Of a stretch of DNA of 64,000 bases, positions 8,669 through 17,799 are shown in pieces (position 1 is the first letter of the stretch; the number at the start of each line of letters is the position of its first letter). The translations under genes and the position numbers were made by a program. Origin of the DNA: Suilimivivens sp964614185. Its GTDB lineage: Bacteria; Bacillota; Clostridia; Lachnospirales; Lachnospiraceae. The notes below the pieces were generated by a model. The model worked only from the letters and a program-made list of their open reading frames with translations, did not search any database and was not told the origin of the DNA. The DNA is taken from NCBI GenBank assembly GCA_964614185.1, contig CAZTKJ010000007.1:25110-89109 (forward strand), read 5' to 3'.

Positions 8669-8833
8669 ACAATTTACCTCCATGTTTTCCCATCACTGTA
8701 GAGTTTTCCTCCATGGCAGATAACCTTACAAAATAATGATGATTTATGCACTTCTCATCTTCCGTTTGCTCCGCACACAATCCATCATTAGCAGTCTGTC
8801 TGTCATACAGATTCAACCCGACAGTATTCTGTA

Positions 8834-9091
8834 TTAATTTTCAATTTCTACATCTTCCAGTAGATTTTCAAATACGGCTGCTACCGCTGACAGTTCCGTA
8901 TCATCTTCCACTATTTCATAAATACTTTCTGTGCTTTTATCATCAGAGATGTCCTTCAAAATAAATGCCTGGGAATCTCCTTCTTCCTCTTCTGTCACTA
9001 AAATGTAATGTCTGCCGCCTATTGTTGTCTGCTCCAGCACATAAAACCATGCCGTTTCAGATCCGTCCAACGCAAATGCTATTTTTTCCAA
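8834..9091 (-). CDS. DUF1292 protein (YrzB-like)
   Basis: This is an 85-residue acidic protein with the pattern ...YVLEQTTIGGRHYILVTEE... and a C-terminal ELSAVAAVFENLLED segment characteristic of DUF1292. Its molecular function is unknown. It follows ruvX by 2 bp, a conserved order in Firmicutes, and about 165 bp of featureless sequence separates it from rnj. Confidence 0.8.
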   Translation of the reverse strand: MEKIAFALDGSETAWFYVLEQTTIGGRHYILVTEEEEGDSQAFILKDISDDKSTESIYEIVEDDTELSAVAAVFENLLEDVEIEN

Positions 9092-9093
9092 TA

Positions 9094-9537
9094 TTATACC
9101 TCTTCCTGTTTTTCCGCATTCCGCAGTTCAAGATATCCACGCAGAATAAATACTGCCGCAATCTTATCTACATATTCTTTCCTGTTTTCTCTGCGGATTC
9201 CGGCTTCCATCATGGCCTTGTCAGCCGCAACCGTAGTCAGTCTTTCATCCCACATATAAACAGGCAGGCCCGTACGCCTCTCCAGCTTTTCTTTAAATTC
9301 AAGGGTAAGCTCTGCCCTGCTGCCCAGAGAATCATTCATATTTTTGGGAAGTCCAAGTACGATTTCCTCTACCTGATATTCCAAAATCAATTCTTCGATT
9401 CTGGCCAAAGTCTGACGTAATTTATTTTCATCTTTTCTTCTGATAATTTCTATTCCTTGAGCAGTAATAAGCATGGGGTCACTGACCGCCACGCCTACTG
9501 TCTTTGCTCCGAAATCCAAACCCATTATTCTCATCAT
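9094..9537 (-). CDS. ruvX: RuvX/YqgF family pre-16S rRNA nuclease or Holliday junction resolvase
   Basis: The protein is 147 residues with an RNase H-like fold. It has MGLDFGAKTVGVAVSD (first acidic residue), EEIVLGLPKNM in the middle, the MWDERLTTVAADKAM motif with catalytic Glu, and KEYVDKIAAVFILRGYL at the end with the last Asp. E. coli YqgF trims the 16S rRNA precursor, while other members have been proposed as resolvases. The length is normal and the gene lies 3 bp from the ireB stop. Confidence 0.9.
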   Translation of the reverse strand: MMRIMGLDFGAKTVGVAVSDPMLITAQGIEIIRRKDENKLRQTLARIEELILEYQVEEIVLGLPKNMNDSLGSRAELTLEFKEKLERRTGLPVYMWDERLTTVAADKAMMEAGIRRENRKEYVDKIAAVFILRGYLELRNAEKQEEV

Positions 9538-9540
9538 ATA

Positions 9541-9801
9541 TTATTTCCAATGATTATTTTTGATGTATTCTGTCAGCAATTCCTCTACAAGCTCGTCCCG
9601 TTCCACTTTCATGATCAGGCTTCTTGCATTGCGATAACTGGTAATATAAGTAGGATCTCCTGACATAATATATCCTACAATTTGATTGACAGGATTATAT
9701 CCCTTTTCTGTTAATGCCTGATAAACTTCATCCAGCGTTTTCTTAACAGTATTATTATCGGTTCCAACTTTAAAAAATTGTGTGTTTCCTAAGTCCTGCA
9801 T
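9541..9801 (-). CDS. IreB family regulatory phosphoprotein
   Basis: The ATG at 9801, 8 bp after an AAGGGG, is preferred over an upstream GTG, giving 86 residues starting MQDLGNTQFF. The sequence follows the DUF965/IreB pattern, including YNPVNQIVGYIMSGDPTYITSY. In Enterococcus, IreB is phosphorylated by the PASTA kinase IreK and affects cephalosporin resistance. Here it is the first gene of the ruvX-rnj operon. Confidence 0.88.
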   Translation of the reverse strand: MQDLGNTQFFKVGTDNNTVKKTLDEVYQALTEKGYNPVNQIVGYIMSGDPTYITSYRNARSLIMKVERDELVEELLTEYIKNNHWK

Positions 9802-9840
9802 AAGCCGCACCCCTTGTTTTGTCTAACCCTATTCTTTTTT

Positions 9841-9869
9841 ATCTTACCCCATTTTATTCTAAAATTCAA
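9841..9869 (-). promoter_or_regulatory. Putative promoter of the ireB operon
   Basis: On the minus strand TTGAAT and TAAGAT are spaced by 17 bp, about 40 bp before the ireB start and just after the mtaB stop. Confidence 0.4.
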
Positions 9870-9881
9870 TGGTATTTAACC

Positions 9882-11243
9882 CTATTCTCTTTCAAAGAGC
9901 AGAATATCCGGCTGCAAAAACCCACTACAGCTTCCTTTTAAAATCCTTCCGGAAAGATTCTCTCCGGAAGGGATGGCCGCCTTAATATACTCCATGCTGT
10001 GTCCGATCTGGTACTGCCTTCCCCCTATTTCTTTTTGTTCCTCGAATAAAACCGCCATCTCCGTATGTAAATGCTTTTTTCGGAACTCATGGGACATCTC
10101 CTGCTCTAAGCGGATCAGGATATCGCTTCTTTCTGCTTTAGTATCTTCCCGGATCTGATTTTTCATAGCAGCTGCTATAGTACCTTTCCGTTTGGAATAT
10201 TTAAAGATATGCATCTCGTAAAAGCATACTTTTTTTAAGAAATTCCTGGTTACTTCAAATTCTTCTTCAGTTTCCCCCGGAAACCCTACGATTACATCTG
10301 TAGTAATTGCCGGATCTTTAAAAAACTTACGAAGAATGCATACCTTCTCATAGTATTCCTCCGCAGTGTATCTTCTATTCATCCGTTTCAAAACAGTATT
10401 ACAGCCGCTTTGTAAAGATATATGGAAATGAGGGCAGAATTTAGACAGACCGGAAAGTTCTTTGGCAAAGTTTTCCGTCACGATCCTTGGTTCTAAAGAA
10501 CCCAGACGGATACGTTCCACTCCATCTATCTCATGAATCTTTTTGATCAATGCAAGCAATCTTTCATGAGGGAATCCTTCTCCACCTGATATATTGTTAA
10601 TTCCATCAAAGTCAAGGCCGTAAGAGCTGATGTGGATTCCGGTAAGCACCACTTCCCGATATCCATGCTGTGCAAGGTTCATCACTTCTGTAAGGATTTC
10701 TTCCTCTTTACGGCTTCTTACCCTGCCTCTTGCGTATGGAATGATACAATAAGTACAGAACTGATTACAGCCATCCTGGATCTTGATAAAAGCCCGGGTA
10801 TGTTCTGCCGTACGCCGGAGCATCATGGATTCATATTCTTTCGTATGGCCAATGTCTATGACAGTCTTTCCCTCTAAGGTCTTGCTTCTTTCTTCCTGCT
10901 TTGAAAGGAACTCCTCCAAAATAGGGATCAAATCTTTTTTCCGGTTGTTTCCGATAACCAGATCAATGCTCTCATCCTTCAACACTTCCTCTTGGCCTGT
11001 CTGCACATAACAGCCTACTGCCACTACTACAGCTTCCGGATTCTTCTTTCTGGCACGGTGAAGCATTTGTCTGCTTTTTTTATCTGCTACATTTGTTACG
11101 GTACATGTGTTGATGATATATATATCGGCATGTTCATCAAAAGGTACAATTTTGTAACCCTTTTCTTGTAACATTTGTTGCATAACATCCATTTCATATC
11201 CGTTTACTTTACATCCCAGGTTATGTAATGCAACACTTTTCAT
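9882..11243 (-). CDS. mtaB: tRNA t6A37 methylthiotransferase MtaB
   Basis: GGAGA before the ATG at 11243 sets the start (453 residues, MKSVALHNLGCK). It is a radical-SAM methylthiotransferase: an N-terminal MTTase domain with three cysteines (LGCKVN, NTCTV, VGCYVQ), then a radical-SAM motif QDGCNQFCTYCIIPYARG, and a C-terminal TRAM-like region. MtaB makes ms2t6A at position 37 of tRNA-Lys. The gene faces away from the HPr-like gene, whose promoter overlaps the leader of mtaB. Confidence 0.93.
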   Translation of the reverse strand: MKSVALHNLGCKVNGYEMDVMQQMLQEKGYKIVPFDEHADIYIINTCTVTNVADKKSRQMLHRARKKNPEAVVVAVGCYVQTGQEEVLKDESIDLVIGNNRKKDLIPILEEFLSKQEERSKTLEGKTVIDIGHTKEYESMMLRRTAEHTRAFIKIQDGCNQFCTYCIIPYARGRVRSRKEEEILTEVMNLAQHGYREVVLTGIHISSYGLDFDGINNISGGEGFPHERLLALIKKIHEIDGVERIRLGSLEPRIVTENFAKELSGLSKFCPHFHISLQSGCNTVLKRMNRRYTAEEYYEKVCILRKFFKDPAITTDVIVGFPGETEEEFEVTRNFLKKVCFYEMHIFKYSKRKGTIAAAMKNQIREDTKAERSDILIRLEQEMSHEFRKKHLHTEMAVLFEEQKEIGGRQYQIGHSMEYIKAAIPSGENLSGRILKGSCSGFLQPDILLFERE

Positions 11244-11275
11244 ATTATTCTCCGTTTTTTTGTATTGTTTTATCA

Positions 11276-11304
11276 TTGACTTTTTAATATGAATCCTTTA
11301 CTAT
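11276..11304 (+). promoter_or_regulatory. Putative promoter of the HPr-like gene
   Basis: TTGACT and TACTAT are spaced by 17 bp, about 40 bp before the ATG at 11344. It lies within about 35 bp of the divergent mtaB start. Confidence 0.5.
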
Positions 11305-11343
11305 ACTAGCAGGCAGGTATGAAAATATAAGGAGGTAATTACA

Positions 11344-11574
11344 ATGAAAACTGTACAGATTTCATTAAATTCTATCGATAAGGTAAAAGCTTTTGTAAAT
11401 GATATTACAAAGTTTGATTATGACTTTGACTTAGTTTCAGGAAGATATGTCATTGATGCTAAATCCATTATGGGTATCTTTTCTCTGGACTTATCTAAAC
11501 CTATCGATTTAAATATTCATGTAGAAGAAAACGTTGATGACGTTTTAGAATCGTTAAAGTCCTATATCATTTAA
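11344..11574 (+). CDS. HPr-family protein without the classical phospho-His site
   Basis: The 76-residue protein begins after AAGGAGG. It has the HPr-like layout, with an MKTVQISLNSIDKVKAFVNDI strand-helix followed by GRYVIDAKSIMGIFSLDLSKPIDLNI, where KSIMGIFSLDL corresponds to the Ser46 region of HPr. The N-terminal position where HPr carries the phosphorylated His (HARPA) is occupied by other residues, so it probably cannot take phosphate from enzyme I in the usual way. Short HPr-like proteins of this sort are common in Lachnospiraceae. A regulatory role is possible but not shown. Confidence 0.7.
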   Translation: MKTVQISLNSIDKVKAFVNDITKFDYDFDLVSGRYVIDAKSIMGIFSLDLSKPIDLNIHVEENVDDVLESLKSYII

Positions 11575-11619
11575 TATTTAGCAGGCTTTAAATATATATT
11601 CTTCCACATTGTTAAAACC

Positions 11620-11650
11620 AAACGGCATATTCCAGTAATATGCCGTTTTT
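11620..11650 (+). terminator. Intrinsic terminator after the HPr-like gene
   Basis: An AAACGGCATATT / AATATGCCGTTT stem is followed by further T residues. It also lies between convergent genes, so it may serve thiI from the other side. Confidence 0.75.
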
Positions 11651-11676
11651 AATATAAGAACGACTTGCAACGCATG

Positions 11677-12864
11677 TTATTCATTACAGCTCACAATAAT
11701 CACTTCATCCGTATCAAGCGCTGTCTGCATCAATTCATCAATCTTTTCATTCAAATTCTGCTCATGCCGTTTAATGATATTTAAATTCGGCTTTGTTACA
11801 GGATGCTTGGCCACAAAAATCGTACAGCAGTCTTCATATGGCAAAATAGAAGTTTCATAAGTCCCTATTCTTTCAGAAACATCTACAATCTCCATCTTGT
11901 CAAACCCGATCAGCGGACGAAATACAGGAAGGGTACATACTTCATTGGTCACTGCCAGGGACTGAATTGTCTGGGAGGCAACCTGTCCAATACTCTCTCC
12001 CGTAATCAGGCCGAGACAATTTGTGGTTCTTGCTATTTTTTCTGCAATCTTCATCATATACCGCCTCATAATGATGGTCAGTTCGTCGTGAGGACATTTC
12101 TCGTATATGTAAAGTTGGATATCCGTAAAATTAATCACATGGAGATAAATGGGTCCTGCATATCTGGCCACCTGCTTAGCTAAATCTACCACCTTCTGTT
12201 TCGCACGGTCACTGGTATATGGCGGTGCATGAAAATATACGGCATCTATCTTAACGCCTCTTTTGGCAATCATATATCCTGCTACAGGGGAATCAATTCC
12301 GCCTGACAAAAGAAGCATTGCCTTGCCGTTGCTTCCTACCGGCATACCGCCGGGACCGGGAATTGTTTCGGAATAAATATATATTTTTTCCCGGATTTCC
12401 ACATTAAAAAATACATCCGGCTTATGGACATCTACCGAAAGTTCCGGAAAAGCATCTAAGATCACGCTGCCCAGCTGCGCACTCAGTTCCATAGAATTAA
12501 CAGGATAGTTCTTTCTGGCTCTTCTGGTCTGTACCTTAAAGGTAAAATTTCTGTCAGGATATACATTGCCTATATACTTCACAATCTCCTGACCCAGTTT
12601 TTCAATTCCTTCATCCTCAATATGAACTACCGGACAGATACCGGAAACTCCAAATACTGTTTTCAGGTTGTCCACCGTTTCATCAAAATCAAATTCCGAC
12701 AACGCCTCAATATAAATCCTTCCCGGCGTACGCGTTACTTCAAACTCTCCTTCACACCGTTTCAAAGCATACTTGATCTGTCTGACAAGAGCTTCCTCAA
12801 ACAGATGTCTGTTTTTTCCTTTTACTCCGATTTCCGCATATTTGATCAAAAATGCCGTAAACAT
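11677..12864 (-). CDS. thiI: tRNA 4-thiouridine synthase ThiI
   Basis: AAAGGAG before the ATG at 12864 fixes the start (395 residues, MFTAFLIKYAEIGVKGKNR). The protein has an N-terminal ferredoxin-like plus THUMP domain and a C-terminal PP-loop ATPase with the MLLLSGGIDSPVAGYM pyrophosphatase motif. It lacks the rhodanese extension of the E. coli enzyme, as is usual in Firmicutes, where a dedicated cysteine desulfurase hands over the sulfur. That partner is encoded immediately upstream. Confidence 0.93.
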   Translation of the reverse strand: MFTAFLIKYAEIGVKGKNRHLFEEALVRQIKYALKRCEGEFEVTRTPGRIYIEALSEFDFDETVDNLKTVFGVSGICPVVHIEDEGIEKLGQEIVKYIGNVYPDRNFTFKVQTRRARKNYPVNSMELSAQLGSVILDAFPELSVDVHKPDVFFNVEIREKIYIYSETIPGPGGMPVGSNGKAMLLLSGGIDSPVAGYMIAKRGVKIDAVYFHAPPYTSDRAKQKVVDLAKQVARYAGPIYLHVINFTDIQLYIYEKCPHDELTIIMRRYMMKIAEKIARTTNCLGLITGESIGQVASQTIQSLAVTNEVCTLPVFRPLIGFDKMEIVDVSERIGTYETSILPYEDCCTIFVAKHPVTKPNLNIIKRHEQNLNEKIDELMQTALDTDEVIIVSCNE

Positions 12865-12992
12865 ATCTGCTCCTTTTCTAAATATCCATAAACATCCTCT
12901 GCCTATGGCTTCCTTTTTACACACAGCCGCTAATTGCCATGATTCAAATGCATATTTAGCGGCTGCTGCATAAATTACTGTTTTTGTATTGA

Positions 12993-14147
12993 TTATTTTC
13001 TCTGGAATTTTCTAAGCATAGGAATTATATCATATAAAGCCTGTAAAGTATAGTTGATTTCCTCCATGGTAGTGAAAACGGAAAAACTGAAACGAATGGT
13101 AGAGCCAAGCAGATCTCTGTCAATCCCCATAGCCTGCAATGTTGCGGAAGGCTGTGGTTTATGGGCGGAACAGGCACTGCCTGCAGAAACGTAAATGCCT
13201 TTGTCCTCCAATGCATGGAGCAGGACTTCACTCCGAACGCCTCTAAAAGATACACTGACGATATGGGGCGCACCGTCTCTTCCTTTCGGCCCGTTTACAA
13301 CAATATCCGGAATCCTGTATACTCCTTCTGTAAAAGTTTCTTTTAACCGGTAAAGATTCTCTATCTCCCGGTTCAAATCTTCATAAATCATTTCAACAGC
13401 TTTCCCAAGTCCTGCAACAGCAGGCACATTTTCTGTACCGGAGCGCAGCCCGCTCTGCTGGCCGCCGCCAAAAATAATAGGCTTTATCTTCACCTTTTCA
13501 TCCACGTATAAAAAACCTACTCCTTTGGGACCATGGATCTTATGACCGCTTACCGCCAACAGATCAATATGCATTTTTTTAGGGAGTATTCTGTATTTAC
13601 CGTAACCCTGCACAGCATCTACATGAAACAGGATTTTAGGATTCATCCGCTTGATCATAGCTCCTGCCTCCTCAATAGGCTGCAAGGCACCCACTTCATT
13701 ATTGGTATGCATGATAGATACTAAGATCGTTTCTCCTGTAATGGCACGCTGCAAATCTTCCAGGCGAATGCATCCCTTTTCATCTACGGGAAGATAGGTT
13801 ATACGAAATCCTTCTTCTTCCAGATACTTCATAGTTTGCAAAACTGCCGGATGTTCTACCTGTGTAGTGATCAGGTGCCTTCCGGCCCGGCAGTTAGCAT
13901 AGGCACAGCCTCTGAGAGCCAGATTATCTGCCTCTGTTCCGCCAGAAGTAAAAAAGATTTCTTTTTCATTTACTTTCAGGTTTTTAGCAATTATTTCTTT
14001 TGCATAATGAAGATACCTCTCCGCCTGCACGCCTTTTCTATGCAGACTGGATGGATTCCCATAATCTTCACACATGATTTTTGTCATCAGATCCGCTACT
14101 TCATCAAAACATCTGGTAGTTGCGGAATTATCTAAATAAATCTCCAT
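12993..14147 (-). CDS. Cysteine desulfurase (NifS/IscS family), partner of ThiI
   Basis: The 384-residue PLP enzyme shows the N-terminal MEIYLDNSATTR, the HVDAVQGYGK region, the pyridoxal-binding SGHKIHGPKGVGFLYV and the active-site loop SAGSACSAHKPQ with catalytic Cys. It ends IRFSFSVFTTMEEI. Its place directly upstream of thiI indicates the NifZ-type role of feeding sulfur to ThiI for s4U8, rather than Fe-S assembly. It also follows rsmE and prmA on the same strand. Confidence 0.92.
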   Translation of the reverse strand: MEIYLDNSATTRCFDEVADLMTKIMCEDYGNPSSLHRKGVQAERYLHYAKEIIAKNLKVNEKEIFFTSGGTEADNLALRGCAYANCRAGRHLITTQVEHPAVLQTMKYLEEEGFRITYLPVDEKGCIRLEDLQRAITGETILVSIMHTNNEVGALQPIEEAGAMIKRMNPKILFHVDAVQGYGKYRILPKKMHIDLLAVSGHKIHGPKGVGFLYVDEKVKIKPIIFGGGQQSGLRSGTENVPAVAGLGKAVEMIYEDLNREIENLYRLKETFTEGVYRIPDIVVNGPKGRDGAPHIVSVSFRGVRSEVLLHALEDKGIYVSAGSACSAHKPQPSATLQAMGIDRDLLGSTIRFSFSVFTTMEEINYTLQALYDIIPMLRKFQRK

Positions 14148-14277
14148 AGTGTCACCAGTCCTTTTATCTCAAATATACTGCAACCGTTTCAGCACCACAG
14201 TTAATCGCTTTATCTATGATTATAATATGCTGTTTTCTTTATTTGTTGCTTTATTCTCTCTTTTTCCGCCATATTTT

Positions 14278-15018
14278 TCAGCTTTCCAACTGGTACATAA
14301 TTAAGGAGAGAACTGTCATTCCCGCTGTTTCCGTGCGAAGAATCCGCTTTCCCAAAGTAATGGGAGTAAATCCCTCCTTCACGGCTTCCTCTACCTCCGC
14401 TTCTTCAAATCCGCCCTCCGGTCCGATAAAAACAGCTATATCCTCTCCCGGTTTTAAACTGCCTATGATTTTCTTAGTTTCCCCCATCCCTTCTGCCAGT
14501 TCATAGGGAATGATCTTGATCTTGCAGTTTTTGCTGTAAGCAACAGCTTCTTTCATGGTCATCACATTCTTTACTTCCGGTATGATACCCCGCTTGCTTT
14601 GTTTTGCTGCCGCTTCTGCAATTGCCTGCCATCTGCTTATTTTATTTTTTTCTTTCTTCTCGTCCAGTTTTACTACCGCACGCTTACAGGAAACAGGAAT
14701 AACCTCATATGCGCCAAGTTCTACCGCTTTTTGTATAATGAATTCCATTTTATCAGCCTTGGGCAGTCCCTGAAACAGATAAACCTTAGAAGGAAGTTCC
14801 AAACCCTCTTCTCTTATAAACTGCAGCTTGCAGACAATCTCTTTTTCTGCAAATTCCGTAATGCTGCAGCGATATTCCTTTCCGTCCATCCCATTACTGA
14901 CAGAGATCTCATCTCCTTTTTTCATACGGAGGACATTCTTAATATGATTCACGTCATTCCCTGTGATTACAATTCTAAGGCCCTGTATTTGGGAAGGCTC
15001 TACAAAAAACTGATACAT
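14278..15018 (-). CDS. rsmE: 16S rRNA (uracil-1498-N3)-methyltransferase RsmE
   Basis: The strong GGGGG before the ATG at 15018 sets the start (246 residues, MYQFFVEPSQ). It has an N-terminal PUA-like domain and a C-terminal SPOUT knot with IAVFIGPEGGFEEAEVEEA and TLGKRILRTETAGMTVLSLIMY, both RsmE signatures. It methylates U1498 of 16S rRNA. It overlaps no neighbour but sits 28 bp after prmA. Confidence 0.93.
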   Translation of the reverse strand: MYQFFVEPSQIQGLRIVITGNDVNHIKNVLRMKKGDEISVSNGMDGKEYRCSITEFAEKEIVCKLQFIREEGLELPSKVYLFQGLPKADKMEFIIQKAVELGAYEVIPVSCKRAVVKLDEKKEKNKISRWQAIAEAAAKQSKRGIIPEVKNVMTMKEAVAYSKNCKIKIIPYELAEGMGETKKIIGSLKPGEDIAVFIGPEGGFEEAEVEEAVKEGFTPITLGKRILRTETAGMTVLSLIMYQLES

Positions 15019-15046
15019 AAATACCCCCTGCCGATTCCTGTTGCTG

Positions 15047-16033
15047 TTACGGTTTTCTTGCAGTAATGGAAACCCATTCACCCTGATAGGATATTTCAAG
15101 AATTTCAAGTCCTGCCGCCCTTACCGCATCTGCCACCACTTGTTCCTTATCATCAATGATTCCTGATGTAATGTAGATGCCGCCTTTTTTCAGCTGATGG
15201 AAAATAACCGGCGTCAAGGGAACAAGAACATCCGCAAGAATATTGGCTGTTACAATATCGTAGCGCTCATAGCCTGCCTGATCCTGAATTTCCTTTTCTG
15301 TAATAATGTTGCCGATTATCAGCCGGAAAGCATCTTCCGGGATATGATTTGCCTCTTTATTTTCTTTTACGGCTTCAATGGCACAAGGATCCAAATCCGT
15401 ACCCAATGCATATTTGGCTCCAAACATAAGAGCCAAAATAGCCAGGATACCGCTGCCGCATCCCACATCCAGCAAAACCGTTTCCGGAGTAATATATTTA
15501 CGGAGGGCCCTGATGCAAAGCTGGGTCGTATCATGCATTCCCGTCCCAAATGCCATACCGGGATCGATATGAAGGATCATTTTGTCCTTATCCTGAGGTT
15601 GTATCTCCTCCCATGAAGGAATCACAAGTACATCGTCTATAGTAAACTGATGAAAATATTGCTTCCAGTTATTGATCCAGTCAATATCCTTTGTTTCGTC
15701 AACAGTAATGCTGCCTTTTCCTATATCCATAAAGGAACGCAGTTCTTCTAATTCCTTTTTTATTTCATCCACTATCTGATCGGGCAGTTTCCTTTCTCCT
15801 GCAATTTCCAAAAAACCGTCTTCTTTTTCTTCTACGAAAAAACTGAGATAAGCAATTCCATCATCTTCAGGTCCTTCCGGCAGAATATCTACAAACATCT
15901 GCTCCTTTTCCATTGCTGTCAATGGGACTTTATCCTCTATCTGCGCTCCTTCAAGTCCAATATCATACAATGTACTGATAATGATATCTTCTGCCTCGGT
16001 AATTGTTTCTATTTTGAATTTCATCCATTTCAT
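15047..16033 (-). CDS. prmA: Ribosomal protein L11 methyltransferase PrmA
   Basis: GGGAGAAG before ATG 16033 is the best start (328 residues, MKWMKFKIETITEAED). Residues about 130-200 include MILHIDPGMAFGTGMHDTTQLCIRAL and VLLDVGCGSGILAILALMFGA, the substrate loop and SAM site of PrmA, and later VTANILADVLVPLTP (NIL motif). It methylates ribosomal protein L11. The prmA-rsmE pair is conserved in Firmicutes. Confidence 0.93.
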   Translation of the reverse strand: MKWMKFKIETITEAEDIIISTLYDIGLEGAQIEDKVPLTAMEKEQMFVDILPEGPEDDGIAYLSFFVEEKEDGFLEIAGERKLPDQIVDEIKKELEELRSFMDIGKGSITVDETKDIDWINNWKQYFHQFTIDDVLVIPSWEEIQPQDKDKMILHIDPGMAFGTGMHDTTQLCIRALRKYITPETVLLDVGCGSGILAILALMFGAKYALGTDLDPCAIEAVKENKEANHIPEDAFRLIIGNIITEKEIQDQAGYERYDIVTANILADVLVPLTPVIFHQLKKGGIYITSGIIDDKEQVVADAVRAAGLEILEISYQGEWVSITARKP

Positions 16034-16182
16034 GTGTCTTCTCCCTTTCATACCTGCCATTTTGCACAGATTCATCAATTGTATTCCACCGGGTTTAATG
16101 TTATCATACTTATAAATAGATTTCCATAAAGATAGGACAATTTACTTCAATATTTAAAAACAGGCTTAAAGAGGAATTGGAA

Positions 16183-17016
16183 ATGATACAGGATATTTAT
16201 CCCAAAATTTATCACAATGAGTACTACGACATAAAGCCGGATGTTAATGATTTTATTCTGGTATTTTTTAAGAACACTGCTCTTATCCGATTCCATGAGG
16301 GCAAACTTCGCTATCCCGTTTTTAAAGAGTTGCAAACATTTTCCTGTGATTATTACTATTTATTTTCCATAGACCGGTATCGGTATTTTCTTGCCTGCCC
16401 CAAAGTCTCTCAGGAAATGATTCAGATTGATGGATACCACTATGAAGATATCAGTATTTTCCGAACGGCCCTCTCCCGGCATACATCCTTTGCAGGGATT
16501 ACCGCTCATCATCTTTTTAACTTTTATCAGTCAGGCCGATTCTGCGGCAGCTGCGGTCATAAGATGCTTCCCGATCACAAGGAAAGAATGCTTATTTGTC
16601 CCCAGTGCCATCATCTTGTCTATCCTCGTATTTCCCCGGCGGTCATTGTCGGCGTTATTAACAAAGACCGGCTTTTAATGAGCAAGTATGCCGGACGTTC
16701 CTATAAGAATTACGCACTGATTGCAGGCTTTACGGAAATCGGAGAAAGTGCAGAACAGACTGTGGCCCGGGAAGTCATGGAAGAAGTAGGCCTTCGGGTA
16801 AAAAATATTCGTTACTATAAAAGTCAGCCCTGGGCCTTTTCCGGAAGTCTTCTTATGGGTTTCTTCTGCGATCTTGACGGCTCCGACCAGATCAATCTGG
16901 ATACAAATGAGCTCTCAGAAGCCGGATGGTATTCCCGAAATGAAATTTCTTTGGAAGATGATCATATCAGCCTTACCAGAGAAATGATTATGAAATTCAA
17001 AAATGGGGATTGTTAA
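16183..17016 (+). CDS. nudC: NAD+ diphosphatase NudC (Nudix hydrolase)
   Basis: GAGG at 16171 selects the ATG at 16183 over an in-frame TTG at 16177 (277 residues). The order is that of NudC: an N-terminal domain, a four-cysteine zinc ribbon (CGSCG ... CPQC, residues about 115-140), then the Nudix box GFTEIGESAEQTVAREVMEE followed by VGL. The SQPWAFSGSLLMGF motif after it is the NudC-specific SQPWPFPxS element. The enzyme cleaves NAD(H) to NMN(H) and AMP and can remove NAD caps from RNA. Confidence 0.92.
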   Translation: MIQDIYPKIYHNEYYDIKPDVNDFILVFFKNTALIRFHEGKLRYPVFKELQTFSCDYYYLFSIDRYRYFLACPKVSQEMIQIDGYHYEDISIFRTALSRHTSFAGITAHHLFNFYQSGRFCGSCGHKMLPDHKERMLICPQCHHLVYPRISPAVIVGVINKDRLLMSKYAGRSYKNYALIAGFTEIGESAEQTVAREVMEEVGLRVKNIRYYKSQPWAFSGSLLMGFFCDLDGSDQINLDTNELSEAGWYSRNEISLEDDHISLTREMIMKFKNGDC

Positions 17017-17032
17017 ATACGGAGGACATTTC

Positions 17033-17779
17033 ATGAAAAAATTTTTATCTCTATTTCTTTTCTCTTTATGCTTTCTTTTTTCAGCATGTCGGACAGCTCC
17101 TGTTTCAGAATCCTATCCTTTTGAAGATTTAGCTTTTGAGGATTTGGCATTGTTAGAAAAAGATGCTGTTACCAATGAGGAAAAAATCAATAATGCCGTA
17201 ACTACTTTGCGGGACCTTGGTTTTACGGAGCTTTCAGATGACATGGCCGCTCAAACACAGGAATTCTTTCTCAATTCCCCTTATACGGATTTCACCACGG
17301 AAGATGTAATGATTTCTCTGTTATCAATACTGGGTAGCGGCTCCTATGATTTTGATACCTGGACTTTTACCCCTTCCTCCAGTCAGGTATATGCTTTTGA
17401 TATGGAAGTATTTGACATTGGCAATATGTATACTCAGTTTTTTCAGGGAATTATGGCTATCAATAACGATGAATTTACTATTACCGACATTGAAGATTCC
17501 GGAGCTGTGGCAGATGAAGATTTAGATTTAGGTCTTGGCCTGCGGAAGATTACCTTCTGCTATAACCGGAAGTCTTATGAGTTTAATGCAAAAGTAATGT
17601 ACGATTGGTTTGACAGCGATATTATCGGCTATATGAATAAAGTATTTAAGAAAGAAAAGAACCCTAAACGGCTATACTATATGACAGACGGTTATCAGGA
17701 GTGTATCATTTTTTACTGTTCGGAAGAATGGGCCGCCTATTTTTCTGCTGTCACCGGCTTTACGCTCAATCAAAAATAA
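17033..17779 (+). CDS. Secreted lipoprotein of unknown function
   Basis: GGAGG at 17022 precedes the ATG at 17033 (248 residues). The N-terminus MKKFLSLFLFSLCFLFSAC is a lipoprotein signal with the lipobox FSAC. The mature part is acidic and rich in Phe, Tyr and Asp and has no domain I recognise. It is 17 bp after nudC and 20 bp before the HAD gene, so the three may form an operon. Confidence 0.65.
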   Translation: MKKFLSLFLFSLCFLFSACRTAPVSESYPFEDLAFEDLALLEKDAVTNEEKINNAVTTLRDLGFTELSDDMAAQTQEFFLNSPYTDFTTEDVMISLLSILGSGSYDFDTWTFTPSSSQVYAFDMEVFDIGNMYTQFFQGIMAINNDEFTITDIEDSGAVADEDLDLGLGLRKITFCYNRKSYEFNAKVMYDWFDSDIIGYMNKVFKKEKNPKRLYYMTDGYQECIIFYCSEEWAAYFSAVTGFTLNQK

Positions 17780-17799
17780 TCTTATGACGGAGATTGATC

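Noticed and set aside
12865..12924. Longer ThiI start at 12924
   Set aside because: The extra 20 residues do not match the family, and AAAGGAG lies directly before the internal ATG at 12864.
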